A DNA stretch of 64,000 nucleotides from Plectrocnemia conspersa. Its lineage: Eukaryota > Arthropoda > Insecta > Trichoptera > Polycentropodidae. Location: the NCBI GenBank assembly GCA_009617715.1, contig VTFK01000193.1, positions 310,001-374,000 on the forward strand. The letters run 5' to 3'. The position numbers were made by a program, and so were the translations under genes. The notes under the pieces were generated by a model that saw nothing but the letters and a program-made list of their open reading frames with translations, ran no database searches and was not told the DNA's origin. The first letter of the stretch is position 1. Each line of letters starts with the position of its first letter. Shown here in pieces: positions 10,851 to 24,058 of this stretch.

Positions 10851-10865
10851 CATATTCGAAATATA
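10851..10865. repeat. Right 15-bp TSD of the R1-clade LINE
   Basis: CATATTCGAAATATA, identical to 7428-7442. Confidence 0.93.
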
Positions 10866-13800
10866 TAAAAAGATGCGACACTTGGTCACAGATAAGTAGT
10901 CGGAAGAAGATGCTCTATAAACTGAACCCCAAAAAGTCATAGCCCAAGGCTATGGCCAGAGGATAGTCCAGCATAAACACAAGATCACAGTCGGCAATAA
11001 TTTAACTCGACACTTCAGCGAAAACTTTCCGACTTTCAAAACCAGCTATTTATATTCCACCACCTGTTTACGGCAGCTACATTGCGGTATTTTATCCGTA
11101 TTTAGCAAAATAGGCTTTTCCGGCGTCTATTTTAGCTGCAAAATCACTTCATTAAAAATAAAATCAGCTACAAAACACAAAAACAAAGATAATGAAATCT
11201 AAAGATAATAGTTGTACTAGTTTATTCGGGATATGCCAAGATGATTCGACGATCAAGTGGAAGTTATTAGCTCCTTATGCTATACCATTGTCGTCCGTGA
11301 TCGATGTAAGTTTATTTGTTGTTATACATGTAGAATGACAAGATTAACGATTAAAATATCATTTGAAGTGTTTCGCTGGTCTTTCTAGTCTGATAAGACG
11401 GCTTTTCTGCGGGGGCAAGGGTCGCACGTAACGAGAAGTTAAAAAGCGCAGTTTTCTTGATGCGATAATGGTTTTAATTTATTTTGTTTATATACCTTGG
11501 TGTATACAAAAACTCACTCACTATCCTAAATATTACCACTATATGGCACAAAAAATGTAAATATCCAAAAGTCGAGAGCCCACAACTGACATTTTAGGAC
11601 AAATATAAAATTAATTTAACAGTTCAAATATTTGCATCCTCGCCAAATTATTATGTCATATCATTGTCAGTATAGTGTTTGTATTTCAATTATTGGACAT
11701 AATTTTTATTATTTATAATTCTTTTTTAAAATTCATGAGCGAGCAATAAGATGACTACGCAAAAATTGAACATTTTCATTGCATCACAATCATTGTCACG
11801 CGATCGTCGTGATAGTATTCCCAAATATCAATAGATGGAAAAATACGTTTTATTAGCATTTATATGGTTTGATCAACATTAACCTCAATCTGCATTAGTA
11901 CTAAGTATATATTACATGTAATTAAACATACCTAATTTATTTGCAATTCTAGTAATTATATTCAGTCAAATCTAACGTATATGTGCATTAAATCGGAAGC
12001 AATGATAATGTTTATGTATTGTAAAAGGAAAAACTCACATTTCGGCCTCGGAACTCAAAATTTGAAGATTTCATCACGAATATTGTTCTATGATTGCTTA
12101 TATAGTTTAACAATGTATTCTTCTAATCCTCACACACATTATTCTCAGTCAAATAGAACAACACACATAACGAATTAATGAAAATTATTGTCGCGTAGCA
12201 AAATTATTTAAAACTGTCACGTTACTATCGGCCATTTTGTTTTAAATTTAAATGCTTATTTTTCATTGGTCGAAACAACAGAATTCATTACCGGAGCAAA
12301 TTCAATTTTTATTATTATATTAATATAATTAAATATACTTCCTTTGTTTAGGTGTATTATTATATAAACCGTTCAAATAAAACGATTTATACAGTAGACA
12401 ATTGAACATAAAATGTTTTATTTTTAAATAAGCGTCTTAGAATAATTATATATAAGATAGCAATATATTATACTTAATAAAAGTTGCCAAAGCATTTAAA
12501 AAAAAAACAATTTTACAAGAGTATTTAAATTCAGGCTGTTTTAACAAGCAGCAAAAGATCTATTGTACATATGTCTTGCGATTTTTAAGATCACTTTTGT
12601 TTGTTAAGGGCAAGCGACATCTTGCCTGTCTTGCTTCTATGAATTTCGTTCGTAGGCATGGGGCGATTAAACGCAAATTGACAACAATTGTTAGATGAAT
12701 AATTTTGTATTAATATAAAGATAAACAATATGTTTTCAGTATATGAAGTCTTATTTAATACAGTCGAATCAATGTCAGTAATAGTGTAATTCTATTTTTG
12801 TGGGAAAAATATTTTTGCGCGTTGTTATTGTAAGGCGACGAAATACACATTCATGAACCGATCGTTCTCAAATATGAGCTTAGTACGAAGCCAGATTTCG
12901 CAGACTCGGTTATTCCGTGGACTTAGCATAATTCATTCATAACTGTACGTTTCGTAATCCTTGGCCTATCTCGCATCCGACAAGGAAATCTTTATAGGCT
13001 CAACGATGATAAATTGACTGGTTCGAGTGTAGTGCCTTTGGTCCTTTGGTCATCTCGGGCCATTATGTCCCTCGTAACGCCTTAATGCCTTTCACCTTAC
13101 TTACCGGCTATATTTTAGACCGAAACCCACACCGTAAAGAGCGATGTTGTTAAATTTTATAGTTTATCGTGTTTGTTTATACAATGTCATGCGTAAGAAG
13201 TTTGCCGCCGAGTATTTGCGAAATCATACTTTATCTCTTTGTATATTGCCCTATTGTGAAGGGAAACACAACCTCGTTTTGTTTTTCCCGTATAGTGTGG
13301 TGCGCAGCTTTTCTTCTCGAGGCATTACGTTATTGTTTTGCTTATCTCGCAACGAATTTATTTCGTTTTCTTGCCCGGAATTTCGATTCACGCCATAGCG
13401 TGATTAAGACAAACATACGAACGTGTACGTGTGATACGTATTTACTTATGTTTATGTGGAAAGATTAACTCTGTAATAGTGTGTATGTTTGAAAAAATAT
13501 AAATACATATATTTCTACTTTAATACCACAGAAAAAATAAATTATGAGTGACGTTATTACTACATTTGGTACTTAATACATTAATTTTTTATTTAACCTT
13601 TCAATAAAACATTTACTATGTATCAATTAATTTTTTTATATATATATTATAAAAATTGAATAAAACGTAAATTGAAACGCTTATTCGAGTGGCTCTTTTC
13701 AGCATCGATACGATCAAAAGTGAAGCACTCAAGCGAGCCGCGAATGCTCAAACGTAAGTAAAGTAATACCACGTAAATACACACGTAGTCGAATGTTTTT

Positions 13801-14648
13801 CAACGCTTTCGACCGATTTACGTTCATACGTCGGTATTTGCGTAATCACGGGAGTCTCTTGCCGAGTTTTGATTAAACGCCAACGTTAACCAAAGCATTG
13901 AAATGCAATTTGCACGTGCAGAATCTGGGTCAAAACCCGGTTCAAAATCCTGGTTTAATTAAATTTGAACTAAAATGTTTTTATTTTATTTTTTTTAAAT
14001 ATGTTCAATTTTGTTAACTATAATTTAATCAAGCTAAGACTGTAACATTAATAATTCGGTGCAAGGTAACGGTACCGTTAGGAAATTAAATTTACCTGCA
14101 AGTCAGGCCGTTACGTTAAAATTTAAGTTAATCTACTTAAGTTGCTAAATATTCGTTTTATTAATTAATAAATATTTTGAGTCGTTCAAATAATAAAAAA
14201 TATAAATTTATGACTGCATATTAAAAGTGTTTTTAATGTATTAAACCGGTAAAAAATACCATTTTAAAATTTACTATCAAAAAAGAGTGAGTTAACTCAA
14301 AATTATTAGTCTAATCCTGATACATATTATCTATTAAATCTTAACAAATATTATATTGCCGATTGATGATAATAATATTGTATTTTATAAAATTAAACAA
14401 TATGTTACTATAGATATACTTTCAATATTGATAATATTATATAGCTTTTAATATCTTTAAATAACTAAAAGATTATTTAAAAAACTGTACATAATAACAA
14501 TTTTCAGAGACTGTAATTCGAATATTCGCCTAATTTTAACCCTTTGCACTCCAAAGACATGTTCAAAAATTTTCCGCAGCTCCAAGTCATTTTCAGTAAA
14601 TTTGTCAATAAATATGTTTGAAGGGGAGAAAATCAGATTTTAATATAT
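10866..14648. other. AT-rich non-coding stretch with a GC-richer block at about 12820-13450
   Basis: No gene or mobile element is supported. A small hairpin, CATAGCC-CAA-GGCTATG, lies at about 10938-10954. A CpG-containing block at about 12820-13450 yields two overlapping plus-strand ORFs of 84 and 99 codons without a recognisable domain. It might be conserved non-coding DNA, but that cannot be judged from one sequence. Confidence 0.5.
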
Positions 14649-14656
14649 ATGTATAT

Positions 14657-14833
14657 CAGTGGCGTGCCGTCCATAGATGCGGTAGATTCAAAACGCCACC
14701 AGCATGAACGGTTGATGGCGAGCGACTCAGCCGATCACGTGATCGAGTTTATATTCGCTCGTGTTTATAGTCGATCAACCGTGCATGCTGGTGGCGTCTT
14801 GAATCGACCGCAAGTATGGACGGCGCGCCACTG
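14657..14833. mobile_element. Foldback hAT-like MITE, 177 bp
   Basis: The whole element is an imperfect palindrome. It begins CAGTGGCGTGCCGTCCA and ends TGGACGGCGCGCCACTG, and the arms extend about 60-65 bp (for example GCCACCAGCATGAACGGTTG against CAACCGTGCATGCTGGTGGC). The flanking octamers ATGTATAT (14649-14656) and ATGTTTAT (14834-14841) match at 7 of 8 positions, as a hAT duplication with one later change would. It has no coding capacity of its own. The 61-codon ORF across it is an artefact of the palindrome. The termini resemble those of the ZMYM1-like hAT at 29803, which suggests a related transposase moved it. Confidence 0.85.
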
Positions 14834-14841
14834 ATGTTTAT

Positions 14842-15590
14842 ACATTTAAAAAAGAGCGTTTAAATTATGGTGACTCTTCAAAGTGTATATTAAATATTTA
14901 TCTGACAAATTAATTTTTAAAATTAAGTGTGATACTTTTTTTACGTAGCAATAATACGTAGTTTCTTATTTTTCTTTGCGACTTTGGGATTCTGGTCCTA
15001 AAATTCTGATTATGATTTTTTAAATATATATTCTAAGTAAAATATAAAATGCAATCTGCAACAAAAAGTCTTCCACATTCGGAACATATATTATTCTTAT
15101 ATTTATGATTATCATAATAAATGACATTTTATGCTATATCTAATTGTTTTTATGCTATATCATCTTCACTACATTCAAATTCATTTTTGATACTTTAAAA
15201 CATCCTTCTGAACCATAATATAAACTAAAAACAGCTTACTAATTTTAATATATAATTAGCTAATAAGTGATAAAGCTATTGAAATGTAAGCACAGTTAAA
15301 ATAAGAATGAATTACTGCAGAAATAAACAATATGTTAACGTTAATATTGTATCCAGCACCCGCTGCATCTACTATTTTTTTTATTAATTCCAGATGTTGA
15401 ATGAATAGGTATTTGGTCGTAGAAACAAAATTTTGTCTCCTTTTCAACCATTATCTGATTTTTTATCCAAATTAAAAAAATAATAAAATAGATTTATATT
15501 ATTTAAAAAACAGCTTGAAAATAATGTCGAACTCACCTCGACATTGGAGTTGCTAGTAAAACAACCGATGTCGAATTTAAAGGGTTAAAA
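14842..15590. other. AT-rich non-coding stretch
   Basis: Nothing recognisable. The 63-codon minus-strand ORF at 15256-15447 is low-complexity in composition. Confidence 0.5.
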
Positions 15591-15852
15591 TGTCATTCAT
15601 CAATAAGAATAAATGAGACAATAGTGGAACTACACAGAGTTTCCTATAAATAACACGCAATGATTCACCAGTGCATTGACTGAACGTTTCTTTGTTGCGA
15701 AACGGTCACAGGAAGACAAAAATCACTCTAAGCCCGCAACATTCCCGTTGCACAATTCGACCTTAGAGATGTCCATCAAGCAAATGTCACTTTCGAAAGG
15801 CGTATACATATTTCGCTCTTTTAAGAAGCGAGTGCAACGATTGGCTGGATGA
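15591..15852 (+). repeat. Dispersed repeat copy 1 (LTR-like), paired with 24561-24840
   Basis: This segment aligns by eye with 24561-24840. Shared blocks include CATTCATCAATAAG, ACAATAGTGG, CGCAATGATT, GCGAAACGGTCACAGGA versus ACGAAACGGTCACAGGA, GCGTATACATATTTC, and AAGAAGCGAGTGCAA followed by GATTGGCTGGATGAT. Both copies start with TG and their sequence beyond the conserved part is only weakly alike. This would suit a long terminal repeat or the end of some other element, but no coding region, primer-binding site or TSD was found. The 64-codon minus-strand ORF overlapping it is not supported. Confidence 0.65.
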
Positions 15853-17570
15853 TCGCTGAATGTTTGTGATGTCCTACATACATAAGGCTGGTCTCCAAGA
15901 AGGACCTTCGAAGACACTGGCAGAGACTCGCAGATTCGCCCCGCCTGGCAAACGCGTCCCCACCGATTAAGTCTTCAGTGAAAAAAACTGTAACAATAAA
16001 CTATAATAATAACACGGTAACCCATAATCGTTGCGGCGAAATTAATTCGAAAAGTCTCGCTAAAATGATCTAATTAAAAATCCTTGTCAGGGTAAACAAA
16101 CGATATTGCATCTATTGCACGGTATCCATTAACAGTTCTAAAGCACTTGTATACAAATTATTAATCTTAAAAAATCAAACTATCAAAGACAAGAGTTCGA
16201 GGAAAAATATTTCCACTAAAAGTTTGGCCATTCGCGAAAATATGCGATGCCGAATAGGTATCTAAACACAGCGTAAATTAAGAATACTAAAGAATGACGA
16301 TGTTGCAAATATAAATCTACAGTTACGCAGCTATACAATATATTAAGATCTGTATTATTGTAGAAAATAGCAAAGAAAAATCGACAAATGTAATTTGGCT
16401 GACAATAAGAAAAAGTCTGGTTACGCCCCGAATCATAAACATTAGTCAAAGGAATAAGGACTGGAAAAAACACAGTTTTTGCAATTAATTCAATTAGAAA
16501 AGTACACATAATGAATTCAGTAAATAATATACTTTTAGAGATATTTACAAAACAATCGCTGTGTGCGAAAATTTAAGCAGATGCATTTAAAAAATATCGT
16601 TATTTTTAATAAATTTGTTCTGAATTACATACACAAATAACAAACTACAAGGAATCTACTATTTCCAGTCATTTTAAAAATGAATTGTTAAAAACTTTTG
16701 CTAGTAACACATCAAACTAAGCAGGACATCAAAACTGCATTGAAATTTAAGCTCACATGAATATTTGATACTAGCAACGTCGCAAAGGATATTCGGATAA
16801 GCAAGCTTATATAATACATCCAAGGGTATGTCTATATTTAGGGCAAAACAGAAGCAACTTTTCCCTGTGTCCATTAGCGCCGAGAGCTGTCCTTCCCAAA
16901 AGCTCGCTTGCTTCGTCGATAACAGTTAAACATTCATACTTCGAGCTCAACTTTGGCGTCGAAGTGAATAAACAACGATCTTAGAACCTCTATTTAACGT
17001 CACAAACTTACTTCATTGTATTGATTTTTGACGATTTTATGGCTCGCGTGAGCCGAAGATTATTGTGTGTACGGTATAGGGCTATTTTCATAATTTCAAA
17101 GCAAATACAGCTTTGACGAATTCCGGGAATAGAATTCGAATTTAGGATAATTTGTCGGTTGAACCTTTGGATAAATTTGAGTGAGAATTTTCGAGAGCCT
17201 TTGTCGTGTAGTTGTTAATTGGATTTGCGATTTGTATGTATGTTGTAGTGCAAAAGCAAATGAAAATTTAACCGGGCTATTCGGAAAGTTCTTGGAATCG
17301 GATATACGTATAATACATAAATTGTGTTACGACTGACATTGAATTTCATTGCATAATAAACGTTCATGTATACTAGGATCGCAGTTTAAATTAGAGTGTA
17401 ATGTGTCATTCAAAACAGAACAAATGGGGAAGAATTTTGAGAGAAGATCTGTCCCATTCTATTCATTAGTAGCGCTTTTGCAACTTTTATCACAGTGTGA
17501 GGAATTCAACCACCTGTACAATTTGTTATAACTGAAAGGTCATTCTAACGATTATCTCGATAAAAAAAAT

Positions 17571-17610
17571 ACACACACAGCAATGTGTGTATTTTTTTTA
17601 ACCATTTATT
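17571..17610. repeat. Perfect hairpin, 17-bp stem
   Basis: AAAAAAAATACACACA is followed by a 6-base loop and its exact reverse complement, and one further T-A pair extends the stem. The stem is low-complexity A8 plus CA repeat, so strand slippage or template switching explains it best. No RNA product is proposed. Confidence 0.7.
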
Positions 17611-18206
17611 ACTACATTTATTTTAAAACTGTATAAATTCTAAAATTGACATCGATAATAATAATTTGCTGTATAAAAAATTCTAACAAGATATTTGTAT
17701 GATAAAAGAAATCTTTAAGAGGAGAGACTTTTTGAAAATTGTTGACCTTGATTAGATATATTAGATCGAAATTGTTATTAGCGAAAAAAATAGCGATTTT
17801 ATCCCTTTTTTATGATATGAATAAAATATTTTATTTAAACATTAAATCATTAACATATTAGGAAAATACTAATATATTATTTTATCTACATAAATAATAT
17901 AAATAAAATTTGTTTCAACAAAAGATTGACACTCTTCAGTAGCAGAAATTATTTTAGATTCTATCAAATCATCTGATATAAATATGTAATATTTTTTATA
18001 GAAACGTTAGTGAGCAAATTTATAAAAATATCAGGAAAACTAGAGAGCGATACAATTATTAGGTCAAGTTATTTTTCTAGTTGCAAAATAATTTAAGGTT
18101 CCAAGATCACAAGTGACGGTGACCACATGTAAGGCCATCAGTGTACATCGATAAATTTAAAGCAGAGGTTTTGCTAAAATTAATGTACTAAATATAAGAA
18201 AAAACC

Positions 18207-18284
18207 CTCTTATGCATTAAGAGCGGTATTTATCATTTATTATGCCGGTCAGTGCAGACCGTACGTGACAATAGATGAAATAAA
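18207..18284 (+). repeat. Dispersed repeat copy, inverted partner at 27617-27700
   Basis: CAGTGCAGACCGTACGTGAC is present here, and its reverse complement GTCACGTACGGTCTGCACTG is at 27632-27651. Similarity extends to about 75-80 bp, including TTTATCATTT, TATGCC and a short stretch of ATAGA/AATAAA. The family is not recognised. It could be the 3' end of a LINE or part of a small DNA element. Confidence 0.65.
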
Positions 18285-20929
18285 TTAAAAGCATCACAGT
18301 AGTCGTTTGAGATTTTCTGCAAGTGCTGTTATAATATAGTGAATAACAACACTTTAGGATATAAAAAAAGGTTGCAAAATTAAAAATATTTAATGGCCGT
18401 TACAAACCTGCTAAAGTTGCAACATGATGTTGCATACAAGCTAATTTAATTACCCTTTTAGCTCAGTATAATTGGCCGTGGCAGTGGCAGGCCATGCCAT
18501 GTGTATGAAATCATATACACAGCTCCTAAATCAGCAAATATCGTTCGATATTGCTTCCGACAACTCATCAATAACACTTGAGCTCAATTTCAACACACGA
18601 GGATTCCTACAAACTTGAACCAAGAGGAGCCGCCGATCATCAACAGACGAGATCAAGAAAGTAGCAGCTTCCCTCTTCACGTAAACCTTACTCCATACAT
18701 ATTAGTTATGAAAATTATCTAATAACAAGCTACAGTAGCTCAAAAAGTATATGTATATTTTTTAGTTTTAACTTATGTATATAATTTTAGATTAAAAAAG
18801 TTTTAAATTAATATTATATACATATACTCAAGTTGTATTGAAATGTAAATTATAAATATATTACACAGAAGATATATATATATTACTCATTATTGAACGA
18901 AGGCTTATTTTAATGGTATAAAGACAATGAAGTACATATATTGATATGAAATATCAAGCATATCTATAATATGATACATTGACTAATACAGAAAACATTA
19001 TAATATGCTTTGCCAGGTGCAAAAACGGACAAATCAATTCATTTTATTCATAGCTTGCACCGGTGTTTGAACATTTTTGAAAATTTATTAATAAAAAATA
19101 AAGTTGGTAAAAGTATTATAAGCGCCACCGATATCAATGGCGTGGCATGTGAAAAATGTCAATTTTGCAAATGAAAAACGTTTTCCGGAAGCGTCGCGAA
19201 ACGTAGATAGCGCTGAACAAAAAATTTCGAAAAAATGGAGGACAGAAGGACAGAGAAAAAACTGTCGTCGGCATATGCAAACGGGCTTTTGTGGATATTT
19301 CCGCTTGGTCGGTCACACGGACGGCTCCCGGACCGACAGTTCCGAGTGACCCACTTACGACGCGGGCAATAAGAGCAATCGCTGGTTGTCGACACCTGAT
19401 GGACGCCGCTGTTCTAAAACGGGATGCTTTTGAAAGCTCTGATTGTCGTGCTGGTTCGGAGCTTTTCAATTATACCAATTTGTTAATTCCGAGTACTTTA
19501 ATTAGGTTGGACAATGTAAAATGCAGCTGAAGAATTTTAGCTTTATTTTATTATATTGTAGATTAAATATTTAAACATATAATAGAAAAAACATGAAATA
19601 TCCATGTATTGATTGTAATCAAATGATAAAAGCACACACAACATTTTCATAATAGAATAATATATGGGTTGAATAATTTCACCTTATCAATTATAATATC
19701 TGAGAGCGTGTACAAAAAACAACTTTTTGATGAAAATCTGATTATTTCTGTGCTTAAAAATGTTCTCTATTGTGTATTGTGTGTACACATTTAATAAATA
19801 TAATGGAATCCATTAAACGATATACATCTCTCATTTTTATCTTAATATAATAAAAAAATACGTTGAACGATGAAAAACGATGAGAGCGTAATGTATATCG
19901 TTGAGCTTTCGCAAAAAAATGACACTGTATTAAAAAATAAAGCCCCGACAAATTAATGGTCATAAATGTTTGTCGCTTAAGTTAACTTTAAGCATAAAAA
20001 TATTTTTCTTTCTTTAAAGAAATAAACGAGATCAACATCAAGGCGAATGAATTAATTGGACAATTCGTTTGACAAATTAGTGTATTCGTTTAATAATATT
20101 ATTTAAAAACTACGGTAAATAAATATATTTTTCAGACTATTTAAATAAATCCTCCAACAGTAAATCGTAAATAAAATTACAACAATTACTATAACAAGGT
20201 AATTATATAAAACAAATATACATTTTTTTTATAAATATAAATTAAATTTTTGAATTTATCTCAGACAAATCTAATGGTATCTAGTAGTTTTCAGTATATT
20301 TATGTAACAGAGAAATGATCGCGCCTTTTTTTATGATAAGGATGGCTGGCAAAATGAAAACAAAAGTAGGTATTACATATACGAAAACTACTATTTGTAC
20401 ATTTTTATCTACATTCAGACATACTTTTACTCAAATAGTCGATGTAATATGCTTCATTGAACATCATTGTAAAATATTAGCTGTCTTTAAAAATAAGTAC
20501 AATATATTTGAAGACATAAATATACGAGAGATAAATCTTTCGTAAATTAATATTATTGCGATATTCAAAAATTAATATTAAATGTGCAGTATTTAAAAGA
20601 AAATAATATAAGTAAATCACATCTCAATCACAAAAATTAATCATATAAATATATTTAAAAAAATATGCATTTTGAAAAAAAAAATTAAAATTTTCTACGC
20701 ACTCTTTTATCATAAGGTTCTTTCGGTTAATCGTAACTAACAAAGAATAACAAGTGATATATTTTATTGGAATAAATTGGCAAGTGGTGCTCTGGGCTCT
20801 AGTTTAAAAAGTTAGGAGGCATCCAAAAGCGGTCGATCAAAGACGATGTTATCCCAAATGTATTGTTCCAAAAGAAAAAAAATAGCGCCCGTACTTTCGA
20901 TTTTTTTTGTAATTAATGAAAGTGTTTTA

Positions 20930-21070
20930 TTTAAAATAATTTGTAATTAAAATATTAAATTTATCAATAAACATGCGAGCGGTACTCGGATTATTTTAAA
21001 ATAATATTAATAATGTCAATACCGGTATTGACTGTTTTCTTTCTCGCTAATACCAGTATTGCAATCCCTA
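20930..21070. mobile_element. Lone hAT-like terminal sequence ending CAATCCCTA
   Basis: The sequence TACCAGTATTGCAATCCCTA at its end, read on the minus strand, starts TAGGGATTGCAATACTGGTA, a style of terminus common in hAT elements. A related CAATACCGGTATTG lies about 30 bp inside. No matching left end or TSD was found, so the left boundary is arbitrary and the element is truncated or very decayed. Confidence 0.35.
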
Positions 21071-23888
21071 GGCTGTTTTTGAATATTAATACAAAACTAC
21101 AGATACATGTCTCCCATCCAAGTACTGAGTAGGCCCATTGTTGCTTTAAATAATCTTCCTAGGAACTGCAAAACATACGCTAGTCCGTATTATTATTACT
21201 TTTGCAAACAGAATTTAGATGCTTTTTAAACCATTGACATGGTTTAATTTATTTGATTTTTTTAAATACAAAAAAAAATAGTTAATACATTAATTTTGAA
21301 GCACAGGAAATAATCAAGACGTGTAGCATCGATATATAATAATAATAATACGTTATATAGGTTTGTGCCAGCCACACGCATTTTTGTTGTGCGTTTGGGT
21401 ACGTGTGCATATGTGAGTCTATATTTATTTTAGCTTTCATTTGTGTCATATTATATATAATACGATCAAGAGTTTTCGATTATATTGATTTTTAACATTG
21501 TAACACTACTGCTTTAAAAAAATTTAAATTAAAATGAGCATTAAAAAATATTTTTCCTTAAATCTCAAAGACCGTAGAAAAATAATCTTAATCACGTTTA
21601 TATTGTTTCAAATTCATTAAGGACTCGGCAATGTTTAAACTTAATTAAAATAAATACATCCGCAAACTTTAACCCAAGAATTGCACCGATAAAGCTTACA
21701 TGGAAATTTAAGCATTGTTATATCCACAGCTTATTATATTAAATTTAATATTATGGCTATTTTATACCATATTTGGGTCAGATGGTATGCGTATAAGTCG
21801 AATTAATCCGTGGTTTCTTTGATGCGAACCTTTACGATGTAAGAAGTGGTGCACTCTGTTTTCCAATTAGTGGCTGTAGCGGATGCCCATTTGCGAAGAC
21901 CCTTCGGACCCTTAGATGTTGCCTTTAGGCTTTAGGGTCGATTGCCTCCGACGTCAATAAGCTACAGCAATTTTATTCACACTAATGTCTAATTTGATTA
22001 AAATGCACATATGTAAAAATGATGGTTCATGTCAAAGTTAAAATATTTTCAATGAAATAAAAATGCATTTACAAAGCTTTAGAGTTTTTTTTTCTTTACA
22101 TAATTAAATACATATATTTTATGAAATCAAGTTTTGTGTATTATATATTGTTTTAGTGACCAGAGTTATAGTCACATTAAAGCGATGCGAATTGATGTTC
22201 ATTGTAATAAAGTTTTACAATGCCATTAAAGTTTATGGGGAACAAACATGATCGATTTAACATGGTTCAGGTGTCGTGTTTGTTCAATTGAGGTAAATCA
22301 AACAATGAAACTAAGTTTCAGGAGTTATATTCGTTTGAAATATAACAAATTTGATTTCAATGTATTAATAATAATCGAATCTCTCAATAAACGAAGCACT
22401 TATGTAAGGCAATTTATATAAAATGTCAATGTCGACATTTCTTCACTTCTCGTGTCGTTCGTCTTCTGTTCGATTTTTATTCCTGACTTGTACCATATTG
22501 CATATGCAATTTACGCTCGCATAAAAGGGAGCTCGATATATCCTAGAGAAAAAAAGCAGTAGTGCCAGTCCTTATTACTTTTTCAGGAGTTTCGCAGATA
22601 ACATTTTTCACCACAAACCCACAACAACACTTCAGCCGAAAGTGAAGCGCGCACGTTCATATTTATGGATGTCGGTGGCACAAAGACATTTTTTCCTCCA
22701 TTTTTTGAGTGATTGTCTTCGTAGAGATTACTTCGTGTATTTCAGCGAGAGCCTCATTTTTTAGAATATAAGTCATTTCGCACCGAAGCTCTACTAACAC
22801 TAATTTAATTATGTGGGTTTCATAAAAAAATGATTTTTTACAAAATATATATTCGCAATAATATATAAATATAAAGAGAAAACTTGATCTTAGAGTTCTT
22901 CTTTTAGAATCGTACCCAAGGATGCCAATTAGCATTACAAGCGGAAACCTTCATCGTTGTTTTTCTTTCAGAGCGACTTTCAAAGTTCGGCGTTTTTAAA
23001 CGTACAAATTGACGCTCTCGCTTTCAGATTGTAAGAACTCAAATAATGTTATGGATTTAAGAAATAAATATGTAAGGATTTTAAAGGCTTTGTTTCTGAA
23101 TTTTTTATAAATAAAAAAAATATATTAGATAATAATAACATTGATTTAAATATGAAACAGATTTTAGACAAAATGTCACAAGCTTTATTTTCTTCATGAT
23201 GTACTACATAAATATGATAATTAATAATCAACCTAACTGATAAAAGCTTGTGATTACATACTAACTTCATTATAAGAAAAAGCCACAATCAAACGCAGGT
23301 TTACGTATCTAATTTTAGATCGCACTTCATTACAACAACGAGACTTTCTTAGGTTTGAAATTATGAAAAGCTGTTAGGTATCCTTTCAAGCTCAACCGTA
23401 AAGATGGTCTCTTGCGCCTTTATGACTGCTTTTTTTATGATGTTTTGGTGTCGAAAATATTGTCGGTATACGTGGCAACTTTTCGAATATCGGATGGACA
23501 CTTTTACAGCGCGTTCGGTTTGATTGTACTAGGGAAAAGTTTGCTCTCGAAGTTTTGAGAGAATTTTCGCTGACAATAGAGTGTGCCAATGCGGAGTTGG
23601 AAAACGACTGCATTTTACGATGTGCTTGTTCCTTTTTAGTTTGGTTTTTATTATTTATTATAACGCTGAAGATGGTAGATCGTGATTCATGACGATAACC
23701 AAGCAGATACGTGATATACGGAGACGTTTGGAATTTTTCGTTTTGATATACTGCAACACGAAACTGTCGAGCGAATAAAATAGTGGATAAACTTTAATGA
23801 AGCATCGTGGTTGTATTTTAAATTTATCTATAATTTATGGCATTTTAAGACATTTATTTATAACCTTAACAAATATTTTATTCAGGCT

Positions 23889-23940
23889 ATGTTTGGGTTT
23901 TAAATAGCAAATAAATGTTTTGCATCTGTCAAATTGAATT
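23889..23940 (+). repeat. Short dispersed repeat, copy 1 of 3
   Basis: GTTTGGGTTTTAAATAGCAA followed by TTTTGCATCTGTCAAATTGA matches 24411-24486 and the inverted copy at 32041-32110 with moderate identity. The family is unknown. Confidence 0.55.
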
Positions 23941-24058
23941 ATTTCTTTTCTTATATCTACAGCGGTTTTAACTGGATTTTCTGTAGAATTTTTTTAAAAC
24001 ATTATCAACTTAATTTATATAACCAATATTACGATTTACAATAAGTGAGAATGAACGA

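Larger units (their letters stand above)
15853..24058. other. AT-rich non-coding stretch with small repeats and CpG islands
   Basis: No gene is supported. It contains a perfect hairpin at 17571-17610, a dispersed repeat copy at 18207-18284, a lone hAT-like end near 21070 and a short repeat copy at 23889-23940, all listed separately. GC-richer blocks lie at about 16870-16960, 18540-18690, 19130-19420 and 21840-21960. The block at 19130-19420 has overlapping ORFs of 70-111 codons on both strands with no domain. The remainder is A/T-rich. Confidence 0.5.

Noticed and set aside
10542..10940. 132-codon minus-strand ORF
   Set aside because: It crosses the 3' end of the R1-clade LINE and its TSD. 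It is a shadow in GC-rich untranslated sequence.
19134..19530. Overlapping ORFs of 70-111 codons on both strands
   Set aside because: No domain. The block is simply GC-richer. It was kept only as a possible conserved non-coding island.
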